Assembly (NCBI GenBank): GCA_003447895.1
Contig: DLYC01000251.1
Coordinates: 4,146 to 26,768, forward strand
DNA length: 22,623 bases
Direction of reading: 5' to 3'
Source of the DNA: Lachnospiraceae bacterium
GTDB lineage: Bacteria > Bacillota > Clostridia > Lachnospirales > Lachnospiraceae
Shown one piece after another: positions 1-6,127 of the stretch. Below the pieces are notes generated by a model. That model had not been told where the DNA came from. It worked only from the letters and a program-made list of their open reading frames with translations, and did not search any database. The number at the start of each line of letters is the position of its first letter. Position 1 is the stretch's first letter. The position numbers were made by a program, and so were the translations under genes.

Positions 1-1082
1 CACTGGTACTGGTTCCAGATGTTGACCATTCTGTCCACTTCGGGGCGGGAACTCTCCACATGGAATTTGCTGAGAAGCCCTTTCCAGTAGGAGCAGAGAT
101 TCTCATAAGCGGCGATGACAGCGTCGCGGTCATGGTACTTGGCGATCATGTCGCGGGCGCGGGTCTTGTTGATCACACCGTAGGACTCCCATTTCTCCTC
201 TACAGGGTTCTCCACATAGGTGAGCTGGAAGATCACGCTGGTGCTCTCGCCGGGCTTAAGGGCGATATCGATTTCGTAGACGGCGCAGGGAGACCAGCCG
301 CTGGCTACAGTATTTTTACAGGAACCGTTTTCCACTACTTCGGGGAGAGCAGGGCTTCTGTAGTCGCCGATGAAAGAGCGTCTGTCCGTATCGAAGCCGT
401 CGATGGGGCGGTTTACGGAAAAGACCGCGTACATGTTGCGGCGCTCTCTGTACTCCGTGCGGTGGTAGATCGCCGCGTAATCGAGCGCGCTGTAGTTTTC
501 GACAGAAGTTTTTTCGGGCTTTTTCAGGCCGCTGATCTCATAGCCAAGGTTGGACTCGATCTCGACTTCTCCGGTAGAGAGGTTTCTCTGGAAGTTTTTC
601 TGGTCATCATCCGCATCCCAAAGGCACCACTCCACATAAGGGAAGATCTTGAGGCTCTTGGTCTCGCCGGAGTTGTTCTTTAGATCCACCAGCATAAGTT
701 CGCACTTGTCGCCCAGGGGGACGAAGTTCAGCTGGTTGACGCTCACACCGTTCTTAGAGGAGATAAAACGGGTGTAACCCATTCCGTGTCTGCACTCATA
801 GCTGTCGAGATCCGTCTTGGAGGGCTGCCATCCCGGATTCCAGACTGTATTTCCGTCTTTTATATATATGTACTTTCCGTTTCCGTCATAGGGGACATCG
901 TTGTAGCGGTAACGCGTGATCCTCAAAAGTCTTGCATCTTTATAGAAGGAATAGCCTCCGCAGGTATTGGAAATCAGGGTGAAGAAGTCCTGGTTTCCCA
1001 AATAATTGATCCAGGGAAGAGGCGTCTTGGGAGTTGTGATCACGTACTCCCGGTTGGCATCGTCGAAATATCCGAATTTCAT
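1..1082 (-). CDS. Cellobiose phosphorylase (GH94), N-terminal part; gene continues off the left edge
   Basis: The leftward reading frame opens at 1082 and stays open to the window edge, giving about 360 residues of a protein that is usually near 800. It begins MKFGYFDDANREYVITTP and contains PWINYLGNQDFF, GGYSFYKDARLLRITRYRY and DSYECRHGMGYTRF, all closely matching GH94 cellobiose phosphorylases as I know them. These enzymes split cellobiose with phosphate into glucose 1-phosphate and glucose in the cytoplasm. No signal peptide is present. Only the N-terminal beta-sandwich and linker are inside the window; the (alpha/alpha)6 barrel with the catalytic Asp lies outside. A GGAGG (complement of 1088-1092) sits five bases before the start. 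The gene diverges from a LacI repressor. Cellodextrin or chitobiose specificity cannot be fully excluded without the C-terminal half. Confidence 0.92.
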   Translation of the reverse strand, partial: MKFGYFDDANREYVITTPKTPLPWINYLGNQDFFTLISNTCGGYSFYKDARLLRITRYRYNDVPYDGNGKYIYIKDGNTVWNPGWQPSKTDLDSYECRHGMGYTRFISSKNGVSVNQLNFVPLGDKCELMLVDLKNNSGETKSLKIFPYVEWCLWDADDDQKNFQRNLSTGEVEIESNLGYEISGLKKPEKTSVENYSALDYAAIYHRTEYRERRNMYAVFSVNRPIDGFDTDRRSFIGDYRSPALPEVVENGSCKNTVASGWSPCAVYEIDIALKPGESTSVIFQLTYVENPVEEKWESYGVINKTRARDMIAKYHDRDAVIAAYENLCSYWKGLLSKFHVESSRPEVDRMVNIWNQYQ

Positions 1083-1142
1083 AGTATCCTCCGTTCTCGA
1101 AAATCATGTGTGCGTTAAGTATCGATAATCCTATTTAGATAC

Positions 1143-1171
1143 ATTATATGTTTGGCAAAAAGCAAGTACAA
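1143..1171 (-). promoter_or_regulatory. Promoter of the cellobiose phosphorylase gene
   Basis: Reading leftward, a perfect -10 TATAAT (complement of 1143-1148) lies 17 bases from TTGTAC (complement of 1166-1171), a weak -35 that keeps the TTG. Transcription would start near 1136, giving a leader of about 54 bases. The palindrome at 1192-1207 lies just upstream of this promoter. Confidence 0.6.
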
Positions 1172-1191
1172 TTGGTACAATGACAAAATAA

Positions 1192-1207
1192 TCGAAAACG
1201 TTTTAGA
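1192..1207. promoter_or_regulatory. LacI-family operator (or cre-like site), site A
   Basis: TCGAAAACGTTTTAGA is palindromic at 14 of 16 positions around a central CG, the usual shape of LacI-family operators. It overlaps the expected -35 region of the rightward promoter at 1224-1232 and lies just upstream of the leftward phosphorylase promoter. It could therefore control both directions. It also resembles a degenerate CcpA cre site (consensus TGAAAACGTTTTCA), so the identity of the binding protein is inferred from position beside the lacI-type gene. Confidence 0.65.
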
Positions 1208-1223
1208 AAAAAGTAACTATATG

Positions 1224-1232
1224 TGCTATAAT
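1224..1232 (+). promoter_or_regulatory. Extended -10 promoter of the LacI-type regulator
   Basis: TGCTATAAT is a perfect -10 hexamer (1227-1232) with the TGN extension. The -35 position (1204-1209) reads TAGAAA and is poor, as is common for extended -10 promoters. Site A overlaps it, which suggests autoregulation. The transcript would start near 1239, giving a leader of about 187 bases before the repressor start. Confidence 0.6.
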
Positions 1233-1331
1233 TGTTTGTAATTTCGAACAAAAAGGAGAGAGAGCTTTTGTCAGATTCCACCAAATTCATAATAGTGCAC
1301 TAAAAAAATGAAAATGGGTCTTGAAAAATAG

Positions 1332-1371
1332 CGAAAACCGATATAGAGTAAAGATACAAAAACGTTTAAGG
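1332..1371. promoter_or_regulatory. Second CG-centred operator (site B) with an adjacent half-site
   Basis: AAAACGTTTA centred on 1363-1364 repeats the core of sites A and C, with AAACGTTT perfectly palindromic. A half-site CGAAAAC lies at 1332-1338. Site B is in the leader of the repressor gene, 55 bases before its start and downstream of the predicted transcription start, so a bound repressor could act as a roadblock. It is weaker than site A because its outer bases are not symmetric. Confidence 0.4.
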
Positions 1372-1425
1372 AAGTTAAGCGTTTGCGGAACGAAACTAGC
1401 GAAATCGCAGTTAGGAGGGCGGAAG

Positions 1426-2448
1426 ATGGTTTCAATGAAAGACCTGGCGGCCGCCTGCAATGTCTCGATTGCTACAGTGAGTAAGGCGCTGAACGATCAG
1501 CACGACGTAAGTGCCAAGACAAAGGAGATGATCCGGAAGAAGGCCAAGGAGCTTGGCTATTTTCCGAATTCAGCAGCGAAAGCCCTCAAGACAAACCGTT
1601 CCCATAATATTGGAGTCCTGTTTGTAGACGAAGCGCAGAGCGGACTTACCCATGACTTCTTCGCAAATGTCCTGGACAGCTTTAAGAGAACGATCGAACT
1701 TAAGGACTATGACCTGACGCTGGTGAATTGCAGCAAGGTGCACAGCGGAAGCATGACGTATCTGGAGAGAGCCAGATACAGAGGCTTCGACGGAGTGGCG
1801 ATCGCCTGTATCGATTTCAGAGATCCGGAAGTCATAGATCTGGTTGACAGCAACATTCCGGTCGTGACGATCGACTATATTTTCAACAACAGGATCGCGG
1901 TGATCTCAGACAATGTGAAAGGGATGAGAGACCTTGTCACCTATGTCTACCAGATGGGACACAGAAAGATTGCCTATATTCACGGAAATGACACTTCGGT
2001 CACCCAGGCGAGAATCTCTTCCTTTTATACGACCTGCACGCAGCTGGGCATACAGGTGCCGGACGAGTATATCAAGCAGGCGGACTACAGAAATACGAAG
2101 GAAGCCTACGAGAGGACCAGGGAACTTCTGGCACTCAGCGATCCTCCGACCTGTATCCTCTATCCGGATGATTTTGCCGGGTTCGGCGGAATCAACGCGA
2201 TCAGGGAGAAGGGACTGAGTATTCCGGAAGATATCTCGGTAGCCGGATACGACGGAATCAGGATCGGAAGACATATTGAGCCCAAGCTCACGACGATCCG
2301 GCAGGATACGGAACAGATCGGACGGCAGGCCGCGGAGAACCTGATCCGGCTGATCGAACATCCCAGATCCACGATCATAAGACCGATCGTAGTGGAAGGG
2401 AAACTCTACAAAGGCAGTACAGTCAAGGATATAAACCAGATGGCCTGA
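1426..2448 (+). CDS. LacI-family transcriptional repressor
   Basis: This 340-residue protein has the LacI layout. A helix-turn-helix occupies residues 5-24 (KDLAAACNVSIATVSKALN), a hinge lies near residues 48-58, and the rest is a periplasmic-binding-protein-like sensor domain that normally binds a sugar. The start at 1426 is chosen because AGGAGGG (1413-1419) sits six bases before it; the longer frame from TTG 1321 has no ribosome site and would add a basic segment unlike any LacI N-terminus. The gene diverges from cellobiose phosphorylase and precedes an SBP and two CUT1 permeases. It most likely represses this locus until cellobiose or a related sugar is present. Its probable operators are the palindromes at 1192, 1356 and 4154. 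Family assignment is firm; the inducer is inferred from neighbours. Confidence 0.93.
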   Translation: MVSMKDLAAACNVSIATVSKALNDQHDVSAKTKEMIRKKAKELGYFPNSAAKALKTNRSHNIGVLFVDEAQSGLTHDFFANVLDSFKRTIELKDYDLTLVNCSKVHSGSMTYLERARYRGFDGVAIACIDFRDPEVIDLVDSNIPVVTIDYIFNNRIAVISDNVKGMRDLVTYVYQMGHRKIAYIHGNDTSVTQARISSFYTTCTQLGIQVPDEYIKQADYRNTKEAYERTRELLALSDPPTCILYPDDFAGFGGINAIREKGLSIPEDISVAGYDGIRIGRHIEPKLTTIRQDTEQIGRQAAENLIRLIEHPRSTIIRPIVVEGKLYKGSTVKDINQMA

Positions 2449-2580
2449 GCCGTTTGGTCCTATCCAACGGGAAATGTACTAAGTTACCTCGGCAAATTCC
2501 ATTTATATGGATTGCATATAACACAAAAAGATACCGTTACACAATAGTGTGTACGGCAAATAAAAAGGGAGGTTTACCTT
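2449..2580 (+). promoter_or_regulatory. Intergenic region with two bulged hairpins before the first SBP gene
   Basis: CCGTTTGG at 2450-2457 can pair with CCAACGG at 2464-2470, leaving one bulged T. No T-tract follows, so this is at most an attenuator. A second hairpin pairs CCGTTACAC (2534-2542) with GTGTACGG (2549-2556), again with one bulged T, ten bases before the ribosome site GGGAGG (2567-2572). I find no convincing -35/-10 pair and no copy of the CG-centred operator here. The SBP may be transcribed with the repressor or from a promoter I cannot recognise. Confidence 0.35.
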
Positions 2581-4032
2581 ATGAAAAAAAGAACACTTAG
2601 TCTGATTCTTGCAACAGCTATGGTTGCCGGGTCCCTTGTAGGATGCGGCGGCTCCAGCTCCAGCAGCTCCAGCGCTCCCGCTGCAGAACCCGCAGCAGAG
2701 GAGACAGCTGAGGCGGAAGCTCCCGCAGAGGGCGAGGCAGAGGCTCCTGCAGAGGGCGAGGCAGAGGCGGAAGCTCCTGCAGCAGAGGTTGCCGGTACCA
2801 CTTCTGTACTGAACATCTACTGCTGGAATGAGGAGTTCAAGTCCAGACTGACAGCTCACTATCCCGGTTACGAGGAAATCGATGCCACAACCGGCAAGAT
2901 CGGTGATGTAAAGGTTGTCTGGAACATCACACCGAACGAGAACAACGCATATCAGAACAATCTGGATGAGGCGCTTCTTGCACAGGAGAGCAAGGCGACT
3001 GACGAGAAAGTGGATATGTTCCTGATCGAGGCAGACTACGCACTCAAGTATGTCGGCACAGACTATACACTTCCTGTTACGGACCTTGGCCTTACAGAAG
3101 AGGATCTTGCTAACCAGTACGGTTACACCAAGGACGTTGTCACAGATGCAAACGGCGCTCTGAAGGGTGTTTCATGGCAGGGCTGCCCCGGCGTTATGAT
3201 CTACAACCGCGAAGCCGCTAAGGAAGTCTTCGGAACAGATGATCCGGCAGAGATCCAGACCAAGTTCAGCGATTGGGATAAATTCGTAGCTTCTGCTGCA
3301 GAGCTCAAGGATAAGGGCTATCAGGTAGTTTCTTCCGTAAACGATACTTACCGCGTATACTCCAACAACGTAACTTCCCCTTGGGTAGTTGACGGAAAGA
3401 TCAACATCGACGCAAACATTGACAAGTGGGTTGACGATTCCAAGAAACTTGTAGAGGCAGGTTATGCAGGAACTCACGATCTTTGGAGTGATGACTGGTC
3501 CAAGGGCTTCTATCCCGAAGGAAAAGTATTCGCATACTTCGGACCCGCATGGCTGATCGACTTCAGTATGGCAGCTGACACAGAAGGCTCCATTGCAAAC
3601 GCAGGCGGCTGGGCAGCAACCGAGGGACCTCAGGGCTTCAACTGGGGCGGCACATGGATCTGCGCGGCAGCAGGAACAGACAACCAGGATCTTATTGCTG
3701 ACATCATGAAGCAGCTCACCTGCAACGAAGAGATCATGACTGAGATCGTTAAGCAGGACAACGACTTCGTAAACAACAAGCCCGCTATGGAAGCTATGGC
3801 AGCTGACGAGTCCTATGGCGATCCGGTTCTGGGCGGACAGAACGCACTGCCTATGTTCTGCGCAGGCGCTGACAAGATCGTTATGGACCAGATCACAATC
3901 TATGATCAGGGCTGCAACGAGGAGTTCCAGAAGGCAATGAAGGGTTACTTCGAAGGCAACACGGATAAGGAAGCAGCAATCGAAGCATTCAAGAAGGCTG
4001 TAGTTGAGAAGTATCCTGAGCTTAGCTACTAA
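2581..4032 (+). CDS. Sugar ABC transporter solute-binding lipoprotein (SBP1)
   Basis: A 483-residue extracellular solute-binding protein. The signal peptide ends in the lipobox LVGC with the lipidated Cys at residue 22. A low-complexity Ser then Ala/Glu/Pro linker follows to about residue 75, and the binding domain begins at LNIYCWNEEFKSRL. Likely sugar-stacking residues include W268 in SPWV and W324 in GPAW, judged by conservation against the related protein at 7904. Codon use is strongly biased to GCA, GCT, AAC and GAG, as in highly expressed genes. It lies just before two CUT1 permeases, so it should be the main receptor of that transporter, delivering cellobiose or cellodextrins for the phosphorylase upstream. 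Two paralogues follow the permeases. The substrate is inferred from context, not seen in the sequence. Confidence 0.9.
   Translation: MKKRTLSLILATAMVAGSLVGCGGSSSSSSSAPAAEPAAEETAEAEAPAEGEAEAPAEGEAEAEAPAAEVAGTTSVLNIYCWNEEFKSRLTAHYPGYEEIDATTGKIGDVKVVWNITPNENNAYQNNLDEALLAQESKATDEKVDMFLIEADYALKYVGTDYTLPVTDLGLTEEDLANQYGYTKDVVTDANGALKGVSWQGCPGVMIYNREAAKEVFGTDDPAEIQTKFSDWDKFVASAAELKDKGYQVVSSVNDTYRVYSNNVTSPWVVDGKINIDANIDKWVDDSKKLVEAGYAGTHDLWSDDWSKGFYPEGKVFAYFGPAWLIDFSMAADTEGSIANAGGWAATEGPQGFNWGGTWICAAAGTDNQDLIADIMKQLTCNEEIMTEIVKQDNDFVNNKPAMEAMAADESYGDPVLGGQNALPMFCAGADKIVMDQITIYDQGCNEEFQKAMKGYFEGNTDKEAAIEAFKKAVVEKYPELSY
2725..2769 (+). repeat. 24-bp tandem repeat coding the Ala/Glu/Pro linker of SBP1
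   Basis: A 24-bp unit starting GCAGAGGGCGAGGCAGAGGC at 2725 is repeated at 2749, where the second copy diverges after about 20 bases. It codes part of an acidic linker rich in EAPAEGEA between the lipid anchor and the folded domain. Slippage could change linker length between strains. Confidence 0.7.
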
Positions 4033-4108
4033 TTCGACAAACATCAGTTGATACCGCTTACATCTTCCGGATTTCGGAATAAAGTGACGGTCCAATAAAA
4101 AACACTCT

Positions 4109-4138
4109 ATGCCTGCCTGGCGAATGCCGGGCAGGCAT
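4109..4138. other. Strong intergenic stem-loop after SBP1
   Basis: Bases 4109-4121 pair with 4126-4138 through 13 pairs (one G-T) around a GAAT loop. No T-tract follows on the plus strand, so it is not a normal terminator for rightward transcripts. A run of six A precedes it, which would be a T-run in the leftward direction, but no leftward gene is present. The likely role is to protect the 3' end of the SBP1 message or to stop part of the transcripts, so that SBP1 exceeds the permeases. Confidence 0.6.
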
Positions 4139-4153
4139 ATATAGAAATAATTA

Positions 4154-4169
4154 ACGAAAACGTTTACGA
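4154..4169. promoter_or_regulatory. CG-centred operator before the permease genes (site C)
   Basis: CGAAAACGTTTACG (4155-4168) is palindromic except at one pair and shares CGAAAACGTTT with site A. It lies between the SBP1 stem-loop and the first permease. A LacI-type regulator, or CcpA as a cre-like site, could act here on a separate permease promoter or as a roadblock. I could not identify a convincing promoter beside it. Confidence 0.5.
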
Positions 4170-4227
4170 GATATTGTTCACTTTTGCCAAAACATAGAGA
4201 CGGGACGAAGATCCCGCGGAGGGGAAC

Positions 4228-5139
4228 ATGGAAAAAGCAAAACGAGGGAAAGTCGTAAGCTATAATAAGTGGGGATACTTCTTTCTGATACCTTTCGTTG
4301 TGGTTTACGCTGTTTTTCAGCTCATCCCGCTGGTTAGTACGATTTACAACAGTTTTTTTGAAAACTACAGGTCCGGCCTGACACAGGTAGGCCCGAACTT
4401 TATCGGACTTGGAAACTATAAGACCCTGTTCACGAACGGTGACCTGCTTACTTATACAAAGAATACGATGATCATGTGGATCCTTGGATTTGTGCCCCAG
4501 ATCATCATGTCGCTTCTTCTGGGCGCCTGGTTTTCGGATCCCAGCCTGAGGCTTAAATTTACAAGATTTTTTAAGACAGTGATCTACCTTCCCAACCTGA
4601 TCATGGCGTCCGCGTTTTCAATGCTGTTCTTCACGCTGTTTTCAGACGGAGGTCCCATTAACTCGATTCTGATCAGTGCGGGAATTTTCTCCGTACCTTA
4701 CAAGTTCATGTCCCATGTATGGAGTGTCCGCGGACTGGTCGCGTTTATGAACTTTATCATGTGGTTCGGAAACACGACGATCCTTCTGATGGCAGGTATG
4801 ATGGGAATCGATCCTTCGCTCTATGAGGCGGCACAGGTTGACGGCGCTACCGCCACACAGATCTTCTACCAGATCACACTGCCTCTGCTGCGTCCCATCC
4901 TTCTGTACGTGATGATCACATCCCTGATCGGCGGCCTTCAGATGTTCGATGTACCGCAGATCCTGACAAACGGAACCGGCGATCCGGTCAGAAGTTCCAT
5001 GACCCTGATCATGTACCTCAACAAGCATCTGTTCAGCAAGAACTACGGCCTGGGCGGCGCACTTTCCGTATTGCTCTTCATCATTACCGGTATCTTTTCA
5101 TTAATCGTGTTCCGTTTGAACACAAGTTCAGAAAAGTAA
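4228..5139 (+). CDS. CUT1 sugar ABC transporter permease, MalF/UgpA type
   Basis: This 303-residue membrane protein has about six transmembrane helices, the first near residues 17-38. The permease EAA loop is at about 200-222 (EAAQVDGATATQIFYQITLP), the contact point for the ATPase. It is the first of the permease pair of a carbohydrate uptake transporter and pairs with the protein at 5150. The ribosome site GGAGGGG (4218-4224) sits just before the start, preceded by a small hairpin, CGGGA/TCCCG (4201-4216). The spacing from SBP1, the stem-loop and operator C suggest that its expression is set apart from SBP1. No ATPase gene is nearby. Family assignment is secure; the beta-glucoside substrate is inferred. 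Confidence 0.92.
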   Translation: MEKAKRGKVVSYNKWGYFFLIPFVVVYAVFQLIPLVSTIYNSFFENYRSGLTQVGPNFIGLGNYKTLFTNGDLLTYTKNTMIMWILGFVPQIIMSLLLGAWFSDPSLRLKFTRFFKTVIYLPNLIMASAFSMLFFTLFSDGGPINSILISAGIFSVPYKFMSHVWSVRGLVAFMNFIMWFGNTTILLMAGMMGIDPSLYEAAQVDGATATQIFYQITLPLLRPILLYVMITSLIGGLQMFDVPQILTNGTGDPVRSSMTLIMYLNKHLFSKNYGLGGALSVLLFIITGIFSLIVFRLNTSSEK

Positions 5140-5149
5140 GGAGGGCGTC

Positions 5150-6013
5150 ATGAATACAGAAAACAAAACAAGTAAAGGTCTTCCGATCGGAGTCAGAAGA
5201 GCGATCGCCTATATCGTGTTGATCTTCGTATCCTTCCTGTGCCTGGTATGGTTTTATATCCTCTTTATCAACGCAACCCGTTCAAAGGGCGAACTGACCA
5301 GAGGATTTACACCGATTCCTTCCACGCATCTTTGGGAAAACCTCAGCGACGGCGTATTTCACGGAACGCTTCCTTTTGTAAGGGGCATGCTCAATTCCCT
5401 GTTCGTCGCGGGATGCAGCGCAGCGCTCTGTACCTACTTTTCGACCATGACCGCCTATGCGATCCATGTATATGATTTTAAGTTTAAGAAGGTTGTGTCC
5501 ACTTTCATCCTGGCTGTCATGATGATCCCCACGCAGGTCACCGCGCTCGGTTTCCTGCAGCTGGTCGGAAAGATGAAGCTGGAAGACAATTTCATCCCGC
5601 TCATCGTTCCCGCTATAGCAGCACCGGTCACATACTTCTATATGAAGCAGTACATGGAGTCAACGCTTCCGCTGTCCCTGATCGAAGCGGCAAGAATTGA
5701 CGGATCGGGAGAGTTTCGGACTTTTAATTCCATAGCGCTTCCTTTGATGAAGCCCGCTATTGCGGTGCAGGCGATCTTCACCTTCGTAAGCTCCTGGAAT
5801 AACTACTTCACTCCCGCGCTGATCCTTCACAAGGACAAGATGAAGACACTGCCCATCCTGATCGCACAGCTCAGATCCGCAGACTTCCTGAAGTTCAACA
5901 TGGGTCATGTGTACGCGGCTGTCGCGTTCTCGATCTTCCCTGTCATCGTGGTCTATCTGTTCCTGTCCAAATATATCGTCGGCGGAACAACGCTTGGCGG
6001 TGTCAAGGGCTGA
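5150..6013 (+). CDS. CUT1 sugar ABC transporter permease, MalG/UgpE type
   Basis: This 287-residue protein is the second subunit of the membrane channel. It has about six transmembrane helices, starting near residues 20-40, and the EAA loop at about 179-200 (EAARIDGSGEFRTFNSIALP). The C-terminus GGTTLGGVKG is typical of MalG-type permeases (compare ATSGGKL in the permease at 18926). It begins ten bases after the previous stop, with GGAGGG (5140-5145) between, so the two permeases are translated from one message. A bidirectional terminator follows at 6043. Confidence 0.92.
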   Translation: MNTENKTSKGLPIGVRRAIAYIVLIFVSFLCLVWFYILFINATRSKGELTRGFTPIPSTHLWENLSDGVFHGTLPFVRGMLNSLFVAGCSAALCTYFSTMTAYAIHVYDFKFKKVVSTFILAVMMIPTQVTALGFLQLVGKMKLEDNFIPLIVPAIAAPVTYFYMKQYMESTLPLSLIEAARIDGSGEFRTFNSIALPLMKPAIAVQAIFTFVSSWNNYFTPALILHKDKMKTLPILIAQLRSADFLKFNMGHVYAAVAFSIFPVIVVYLFLSKYIVGGTTLGGVKG

Positions 6014-6042
6014 TCTGTCAAAGATATCGAATATGGAAGTAT

Positions 6043-6078
6043 CAAAACGGCGTATCCGAATTCGGATGCGCCGTTTTG
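6043..6078. terminator. Bidirectional intrinsic terminator after the permease pair
   Basis: CAAAACGGCG (6043-6052) through 6060 is the reverse complement of 6061-6078 with one G-T pair, giving an 18-bp inverted repeat. An A-run sits on its left edge and a T-run on its right, the layout of a bidirectional terminator. The T-run is short (four T), so readthrough is possible. The right arm overlaps the -35 element of the next promoter. Confidence 0.7.
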
Positions 6079-6103
6079 CAGTGCCCGGAAACTGTGGTAC
6101 AAT
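6075..6103 (+). promoter_or_regulatory. Promoter for the second and third SBP genes
   Basis: TTTGCA (6075-6080) and TACAAT (6098-6103) are 17 bases apart, and TGG before the -10 gives an extended -10. The predicted start is near 6110, leaving a leader of under 20 bases. Its -35 lies in the right arm of the terminator. No CG-centred operator is visible here, so this unit seems to be outside the control of sites A-C. Confidence 0.65.
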
Positions 6104-6127
6104 ACACAAAAGATCTTAACGGAGCAC

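Noticed and set aside
60..683. Rightward open frame of 207 codons near the left edge
   Set aside because: It is the shadow of the leftward cellobiose phosphorylase gene, which has strong family matches.
1321..1425. Longer LacI-type protein starting at TTG 1321
   Set aside because: No ribosome site precedes it, it would add a basic segment before the helix-turn-helix, and AGGAGGG sits at the right distance from ATG 1426.
2450..2470. Hairpin as a terminator of the LacI-type gene
   Set aside because: The stem is seven pairs with a bulge and no T-tract follows, so termination would be weak at best.
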